From Clostridia bacterium (lineage in GTDB: Bacteria > Bacillota > Clostridia > Christensenellales > CAG-314): a DNA stretch of 38,469 nucleotides. Below the pieces are notes generated by a model, which did not search any database, had not been told where the DNA came from, and was given only the letters and a program-made list of their open reading frames with translations. The stretch covers positions 1 through 38,469 of the forward strand of contig JAFVYC010000035.1 of assembly GCA_017500855.1 (NCBI GenBank), given 5' to 3'. Of the stretch, positions 34,260-38,469 are shown piece after piece; the first letter of the stretch is position 1; every line of letters starts with the position of its first letter. Both the position numbers and the translations under genes were made by a program.

Positions 34260-35339
34260 CTACCACACTTCCACCACCCCAAAAACTGTGGCTACAACGC
34301 CGTTTGGCAATTGTTGATATTCCACTCTTTGCACGGGGAAAGTTGCAAGTTTGGTTGCTTCCTGCAAGGCTTGGTTTTGCAAAGTTGGCAAAACGTCGGC
34401 AAGTTGCACTTCCCGTGTGACTTGGGTGGTTTGGTGATAGGTTACGTACTGTAGTTGCAAATTCAGTGGAAAAAGGTGCACCACCGAAATTTGTTGTTGA
34501 TAGTTTGTGTAGTTTGGCTGTTTGCCATAGGTTTTGCCAAAAAGCACCACGTTGACACAAGTTGCGCTGTTGCCTGTTGGCACAAAAACAGTTTGCGTAC
34601 CGCAAAACTCTTGGAAGGCGCTTTGGCTGACGGCAAGTTGAACGTTGCCCAGCGCAAAAACATCCTCGGTGGTGCCGTCGTTGAAGGTGCGAACACCCAA
34701 CACAAGTACGTCGCCTTGCTTGACTGCATCGCCCACCTTGACTTGTGGCGTGCCTTGTTGGCACAGCAAACTTTGCACAACTCCGTTGCAAGGGGCAACG
34801 ATGTCCCTACGCTTTGTCAAATCCACCACAGGGTCGGAAATTTGCCGTTGCACCACGTTGACGTACAGCACGCTTCCCCTTGGCTTGACAATGGCGTACA
34901 TTGCATCAAGTTGGTTTGCAACGCTGTTTTGCACGGCGTTCCAATCGACGTTGGAAATGTTTGCGCCAACGAAAACGTTGCAGTTTTGCAAAGCCGAAAG
35001 CACCCGATCTTTGGAAAAATCTCCCGATACTTCCACGCCCAAGCAAAAGCAACTGCTTGCCCACAAAAGTGGAACCAACAAAGCAAAAGCAACAACAAGC
35101 GCAAGGTGTTGTTTGAGATGCAAAATTTTGCACACACCAACATAGTTGGTGCACTCTATATTGTAGCACTTTTTTTGCAGAAAATCAACAACCAAAGGGG
35201 CTTGTTGCAAAGAAACTGTAATTTCGCAACGTTTTGCCTGCCGTTTTACGTCCTTGAGAGTGATTTTTTGCTTGCAAAGTTGCTCCAAAGCCGTTGCAAC
35301 GTTCAATCCCACGAACACAATTTTGTAGCCACTAGTCAA
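34260..35339 (-). CDS. yqfD: YqfD, sporulation-associated membrane protein
   Basis: YqfD is a membrane protein made in the mother cell during sporulation in characterised relatives; its mechanism is not known to me. It has 359 residues. The N-terminal cytoplasmic part (about 1-75) is followed by one membrane segment (HLALVVAFALLVPLLWASSC) and a large extracytoplasmic part with a biotinyl-lipoyl-like stretch (IVAPCNGVVQSLLCQQGTPQVKVGDAVKQ). I use the TTG at 35339, which overlaps the yqfC stop and follows GGTGGAG at 7 bases; longer versions run through yqfC in another frame. Sequence is more divergent than its neighbours, but the yqfC-yqfD-phoH order supports the call. Confidence 0.85.
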   Translation of the reverse strand: MTSGYKIVFVGLNVATALEQLCKQKITLKDVKRQAKRCEITVSLQQAPLVVDFLQKKCYNIECTNYVGVCKILHLKQHLALVVAFALLVPLLWASSCFCLGVEVSGDFSKDRVLSALQNCNVFVGANISNVDWNAVQNSVANQLDAMYAIVKPRGSVLYVNVVQRQISDPVVDLTKRRDIVAPCNGVVQSLLCQQGTPQVKVGDAVKQGDVLVLGVRTFNDGTTEDVFALGNVQLAVSQSAFQEFCGTQTVFVPTGNSATCVNVVLFGKTYGKQPNYTNYQQQISVVHLFPLNLQLQYVTYHQTTQVTREVQLADVLPTLQNQALQEATKLATFPVQRVEYQQLPNGVVATVFGVVEVW

Positions 35340-35604
35340 TTTGCATCTCCACCGAAGAAATTTGGCCTGCCAAAATGGCGAAATTTTGTTGCAGTTGCTT
35401 GATGGAAATGCCACTGCCCACAACTTTGAGTTTGCCCTTTTGGGCAAAAAACGTGATGCAGTTGGGTTGGTAGGAACAAATGCCTTTGTGCCCTTCCACC
35501 ACGCACACTTTGTTGCCGTACACGCTGTACTTGCAACCATCCATCAACGTGGAAAGTTCCAGCCCGCAAACATCGCAAATAGTTTGAAAAAAACTGTTGT
35601 TCAT
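35332..35604 (-). CDS. yqfC: YabP/YqfC family sporulation protein
   Basis: Short protein of 90 residues of the YabP/YqfC family, expressed in the mother cell in Bacillus. The family pattern is visible: YSVYGNKVCVVEGHKGIC, ITFFAQKGKLKVVGSGI and a C-terminal AGQISSVEMQ. The N-terminal part has cysteines (CDVCGLEL) that are not typical of the family. The ATG at 35604 has no ribosome binding site, and a TATACT box ends 6 bases before it, so the message could be leaderless. It overlaps yqfD by 8 bases. Confidence 0.85.
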   Translation of the reverse strand: MNNSFFQTICDVCGLELSTLMDGCKYSVYGNKVCVVEGHKGICSYQPNCITFFAQKGKLKVVGSGISIKQLQQNFAILAGQISSVEMQID

Positions 35605-35610
35605 AGGGCT

Positions 35611-35616
35611 AGTATA
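35611..35616 (-). promoter_or_regulatory. -10 box for the yqfC operon
   Basis: On the minus strand TATACT, within CATATACT, which also resembles a sigma-E type -10. No convincing housekeeping -35 is found at 16-18 bases. Initiation would fall at or near the yqfC ATG. Confidence 0.35.
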
Positions 35617-35650
35617 TGACCGACTTGCGTGGGCAATGATAGGCAGAATT

Positions 35651-35866
35651 CTACAATTCTTGAACGTTTGTCACGGGGTAGTCTTGTTGCTCTACGGCAA
35701 GTTTCAAAGTTTGGCTGTCAACGCCAATGCATTCCACGATGGCGCACTTGTTTTCCAAACTTACTTCCACGCTTTGAACGCCGGTAATTGCTTGCAAGGT
35801 TTTGTGAACACGGCCTGTGCAATGACCGCACATCATGCCTTCGATTGTTAGTTTGTACTTCTTCAC
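35651..35866 (-). CDS. Possible internally initiated CopZ-like copper chaperone within copA
   Basis: Inside copA, in the same frame, AAAGGAG (35873-35879) is followed after 6 bases by GTG at 35866. Initiation there would give 71 residues starting MKKYKLTIEGMMCGHC, a complete single HMA domain with the size of free CopZ. The site falls exactly at the domain border. Either copZ was fused to copA by loss of a stop codon and kept its own start, or the fusion is real and this is a dual product. Expression is inferred. Confidence 0.5.
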   Translation of the reverse strand: MKKYKLTIEGMMCGHCTGRVHKTLQAITGVQSVEVSLENKCAIVECIGVDSQTLKLAVEQQDYPVTNVQEL

Positions 35867-38140
35867 GTTGGTCTCCTTTGGCGCAACTTGCGTTGTTGCA
35901 CCCTTGAATGGTTTGAAAAATCTCAAACGCAATGCGTTGCAAACGACAAACACGCTAGACAGGCTCATCATGCCTGCGCAAAGCATTGGGTTGAGTTGCA
36001 ACTGAAGTGGCGTTGCAAACAGCACGCCTGCTGCAATGGGAATGCCCAAAAGATTGTAGAAAAACGCCCAAAACAGGTTTTGCTTGATGTTTGTGAGAGT
36101 TTTTTTGCTGAGAGAAATTGCGTTGGCAACGTCCACGACGTCGTTTTTGACAAGTACCACGTCGGCGCTGTCCACAGCAATGTCGCTACCGCTACTAACG
36201 GCAAAGCCAACGTCGGCTGTTGCAAGCGCAGGGGCGTCGTTGATGCCATCCCCCACCATTGCTGTGACGCCAACTTTCATTTGTTCGGCAACGATTTGTT
36301 GCTTTTGGTGTGGCAAGACTTCGGCAAACACTTGGTCTACGCCAATTTGGTTGGCAATTGCTTGCGCCGACAACTTGTTGTCGCCTGTGATAAGCACCGT
36401 TTTGATGCCAAGTTTTTTGAGTTGTTCAACAGCAAATGCGCTGGATTGCTTGATTTGGTCGCCAACGCCAACGATGCCAACGAATTTGCCGTTTTGTGCA
36501 ACGATGAGCGTTGAATGCCCCTTTTGGCTGATGGCTTGGTACTGTTGTTGGTAGGCGCTTGGTTCTACGCCCACTTGTTGCATGAGTTTGGCGTTGCCGA
36601 TTGCGTAGGAAGTGCCGTCCACCGTGCCAACCACGCCCATTCCGGGCAAGGTTTGGAAACTTTGCGGTGCTACAAAAGCAACGTTTTGTTGCTTTGCGTA
36701 GTTGACAACTGCTTGCCCCAACGGATGCTCGCTTTGCTGTTCGATGCCTGCAACAATTGCCAAAAACTGTTGTTGTGGCATTGTGCAATGCACTTCTTCC
36801 ACAACGGGTGTGCCGTTGGTGACTGTGCCGGTTTTGTCCAACGCAACAATTTGCACGTGGGCAAGTTTTTCCAACACGACGCCGTTTTTGATGAGAATGC
36901 CGTTTTCCGCACCTTTGCCTGTGGCAACCACAAGCGCAACGGGCGTTGCAAGCCCAAGTGCGCAAGGGCAAGAAATTACCAAAACGGAAATGGCAAACTG
37001 CAATGCCACGGAAACGTCCTGCTTGGCAATTGCCCACACCACGAAGGTCACAAGGGAAATTGCCAACACCACGGGCACGAACACACCGGAAATTTTGTCG
37101 GCAAGTTTTTGGATGGGTGCTTTGGATGCGCCGGCTTCTTCCACCAAGCAAATGATTTTGCTTAGCACGCTTTGTTCGCCAACGGTTGTGATTTCCACTT
37201 GCACGTAGCCGGACACGTTGACCGTGCCACCAATAACTTTGTTGCCAACTTGCTTTTCCACAGGCATGCTTTCGCCACTGATGGCGCTTTCGTTGACAAA
37301 GCAGTTGCCTTGGGAAACAACGCCATCGGCAGGGAAGGACATTCCCGCTTTGACAGCAACGACGTCACCAACTTTGAGCGTTGCGCTGTCAACTTCCACA
37401 AAGTTGCCATCCACCAAAAGAAGGGCGTTTTGTGGGGCTAGTTTTTTGAGTTTTTCCAAGGCGTTGCCCGTTTTGCGTTTGGACTTGCCTTCCAAAAACT
37501 TGCCCAAATTTACAAGCGCCAAAATTGTGGCAGATGCCTCGAAGTACAGTTGATGCATGAGCGTTTCCACCGTTTGCAAGTCGCCTTTGCCAAGTGCGTG
37601 GCTCATGACAAGCAAGGAAACAATACCCTGCAAAGCGCCTGCTGTGGAGCCAACAGCAATGAGGCTGTCCATGTTGGGGGAAAGTTTGAAAAGTCGCTTG
37701 TAGCCAACGACGTAGTAGTTGCGATTGACGTACCACACGGGCAAGCACAACAGCAATTGCACAAGCGCAAAAGTAACGCCATTTTGTGCGCCAACCAAAA
37801 AGTTGGGCAAGGGCAAATTTGCCATGTGCCCCATTGCCACGTACATCAGCAATGCGCAAAGCACAAGGGAAAATACCAAGCGAAACAAGGTCACTTCCCC
37901 TTGCTGTGGTTGTGGCGCTTGTTGCGTTTGCCCGACAACGGATGCGCCGTAGCCTGCGTTGGCAACGGATTGTTGTATTTTTTGGACGGTGGCAACGTTT
38001 TGGTCGTGGTCGACAACCATGCTGTTGGTTAGCAAACTGACTGTGACACTTTGCACTCCGTCTACTTTTTTTACTGCCTTTTCCACGTGGGATGAACACG
38101 CAGAACAGGTCATTCCAGTAACGTTGAATTTAGTTTTCAT
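35651..38140 (-). CDS. copA: CopA, copper-exporting P1B-type ATPase with N- and C-terminal HMA domains
   Basis: Membrane ATPase exporting Cu(I), 829 residues. The N-terminal metal-binding domain has GMTCSAC with CxxC at 12-15. Membrane-path metal site: CPC at 391-393 (ISCPCALGLATP). Phosphorylation motif DKTGT at 435-439, SEHPLG near 470, GDGIND at 630-635. After the last membrane segments comes a linker rich in charged residues and a second HMA domain, residues 759-829, with GMMCGHC (CxxC at 771-774) like the chaperone CopZ. The C-terminal domain is unusual. The ATG at 38140 follows GGGAG. It has a consensus promoter overlapped by a palindrome, implying a dedicated metal-responsive repressor not encoded here. 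Confidence 0.95.
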   Translation of the reverse strand: MKTKFNVTGMTCSACSSHVEKAVKKVDGVQSVTVSLLTNSMVVDHDQNVATVQKIQQSVANAGYGASVVGQTQQAPQPQQGEVTLFRLVFSLVLCALLMYVAMGHMANLPLPNFLVGAQNGVTFALVQLLLCLPVWYVNRNYYVVGYKRLFKLSPNMDSLIAVGSTAGALQGIVSLLVMSHALGKGDLQTVETLMHQLYFEASATILALVNLGKFLEGKSKRKTGNALEKLKKLAPQNALLLVDGNFVEVDSATLKVGDVVAVKAGMSFPADGVVSQGNCFVNESAISGESMPVEKQVGNKVIGGTVNVSGYVQVEITTVGEQSVLSKIICLVEEAGASKAPIQKLADKISGVFVPVVLAISLVTFVVWAIAKQDVSVALQFAISVLVISCPCALGLATPVALVVATGKGAENGILIKNGVVLEKLAHVQIVALDKTGTVTNGTPVVEEVHCTMPQQQFLAIVAGIEQQSEHPLGQAVVNYAKQQNVAFVAPQSFQTLPGMGVVGTVDGTSYAIGNAKLMQQVGVEPSAYQQQYQAISQKGHSTLIVAQNGKFVGIVGVGDQIKQSSAFAVEQLKKLGIKTVLITGDNKLSAQAIANQIGVDQVFAEVLPHQKQQIVAEQMKVGVTAMVGDGINDAPALATADVGFAVSSGSDIAVDSADVVLVKNDVVDVANAISLSKKTLTNIKQNLFWAFFYNLLGIPIAAGVLFATPLQLQLNPMLCAGMMSLSSVFVVCNALRLRFFKPFKGATTQVAPKETNVKKYKLTIEGMMCGHCTGRVHKTLQAITGVQSVEVSLENKCAIVECIGVDSQTLKLAVEQQDYPVTNVQEL
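35873..35879 (-). promoter_or_regulatory. Internal ribosome binding site in copA
   Basis: AAAGGAG on the minus strand, 6 bases before an in-frame GTG, encoding Lys-Glu in the linker before the C-terminal HMA domain. Confidence 0.55.
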
Positions 38141-38159
38141 GACTGCTCCCAAAATAATC

Positions 38160-38178
38160 TAGATATAGTATATATCTA
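38160..38178 (-). promoter_or_regulatory. Palindromic operator over the copA -10 box
   Basis: TAGATATA-3-TATATCTA is a perfect 8-3-8 palindrome; the -10 box lies inside it. This is the expected place for a repressor that shuts off copper export. It does not contain the TACANNTGTA cop box of CopY, and it is not the GC-centred CsoR type, so the regulator class is open. Confidence 0.75.
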
Positions 38179-38195
38179 AAACGCAAAAATGTCAA
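38167..38195 (-). promoter_or_regulatory. Promoter of copA
   Basis: On the minus strand a consensus -35 TTGACA (38190-38195), a 17-base spacer and a -10 TATACT (38167-38172), 26 bases upstream of the copA ATG. Confidence 0.88.
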
Positions 38196-38208
38196 TATTT
38201 TTTTTCGG

Positions 38209-38224
38209 GTTAGCAACTGCTAAC
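38209..38224. other. Inverted repeat upstream of the copA promoter
   Basis: GTTAGCA-2-TGCTAAC is a perfect 7-2-7 palindrome located 14 bases upstream of the copA -35. No T-run follows in a useful direction. It could be a second regulator site. The 38225-38367 stretch beyond shows nothing I can identify. Confidence 0.5.
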
Positions 38225-38367
38225 TGATAGAAAAAAGTAGAAAATGAAGTGAAGAAGTGGGAATGCAGGAGATGTTCGTGGTAAGCAAATTGAGCAGAGA
38301 GAATTGCTAGGCGTGTGTAACACACGGTGATACACACACCACTCGTAGATTTACTTTGTGCATTTTT

Positions 38368-38469
38368 GTTGGTTTTTTGCACCACGGGGTGGGGGAATAA
38401 GTGATTAGTGATGAGTTGTGGTTGGTTTTGCTACACGGGGCAGGGGAATAAGTGATAGGTGATGGGTGA
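38368..38469. repeat. Imperfect tandem repeat at the window end
   Basis: Two consecutive units, 38368-38420 and 38421-38469, share the order GTTGGTTTT, then a CACGGGG core, then GGGGAATAAGTGAT and a G/T-rich tail (TAGGTGATG-like). The array runs off the window, so its number of units is unknown. No coding sequence is visible in it. Confidence 0.7.

Noticed and set aside
38176..38385. 69-codon minus-strand frame upstream of copA
   Set aside because: It would run through the copA promoter, has no ribosome binding site and no recognisable pattern.

Overview
The window reads as a chromosomal core segment of a Bacillota (Firmicutes) bacterium, most likely an anaerobic Clostridia-type lineage. The evidence is gene order and content: tig-clpP-clpX-lon-engB; the chain yqfC-yqfD-phoH-pgpH-ybeY-era-yqzL-recO; the sporulation-associated pair yqfC/yqfD; GGAGG-type ribosome binding sites; and TTGACA/TATAAT-type promoters. 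All confidently called genes lie on the minus strand, so the sequence is transcribed from high to low coordinates. I saw no rRNA, tRNA, CRISPR array, transposase or phage gene.

Layout, low to high coordinate: (1) 1-461, a non-coding edge with hairpins and two identical copies of a 27-base GC-rich palindromic repeat. (2) 462-6718, an operon read as ECF-type vitamin transporter subunit, coaX, uvrB, uvrA. (3) 6970-13473, a proteostasis block: tig-clpP-clpX, then lon-engB with its own promoter. clpX carries an apparent one-base frameshift, and a 29-codon clpX-like remnant lies between the lon promoter and lon. (4) 14039-15501, cysE-degV. (5) 15643-16259, small unknown genes. (6) 16684-18669, pyrimidine-nucleoside phosphorylase and peptidase E. 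(7) 18856-24064, a BMP-family nucleoside ABC transporter (lipoprotein, ATPase, two permeases). (8) 24378-25922, a CPA2 antiporter with a hairpin leader, followed by a 57-residue unknown protein. (9) 26446-29533, polA-coaE. (10) 29615-35604, the yqfC-to-recO chain, with a PgpH lacking its usual extracellular sensor domain. (11) 35651-38140, copA, a copper ATPase with an extra C-terminal CopZ-like domain. (12) 38141-38469, the copA promoter/operator and an imperfect tandem repeat running off the window.

Functional links: the nucleoside importer feeds the neighbouring phosphorylase. The ECF subunit plus CoaX near one end and CoaE elsewhere cover uptake and the first and last steps of CoA synthesis. 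Trigger factor, ClpXP and Lon form a folding and proteolysis module. YbeY, Era and EngB serve ribosome maturation. UvrAB, PolA and RecO serve DNA repair.

No obviously new multi-gene defence or mobile system is visible. The most interesting points are: a ribosome binding site and GTG inside copA that would yield a free 71-residue CopZ-like chaperone; the clpX remnant in the lon leader; the clpX frameshift; the sensor-less PgpH; the structured leader of the antiporter gene; and the palindromic operator on the copA promoter.
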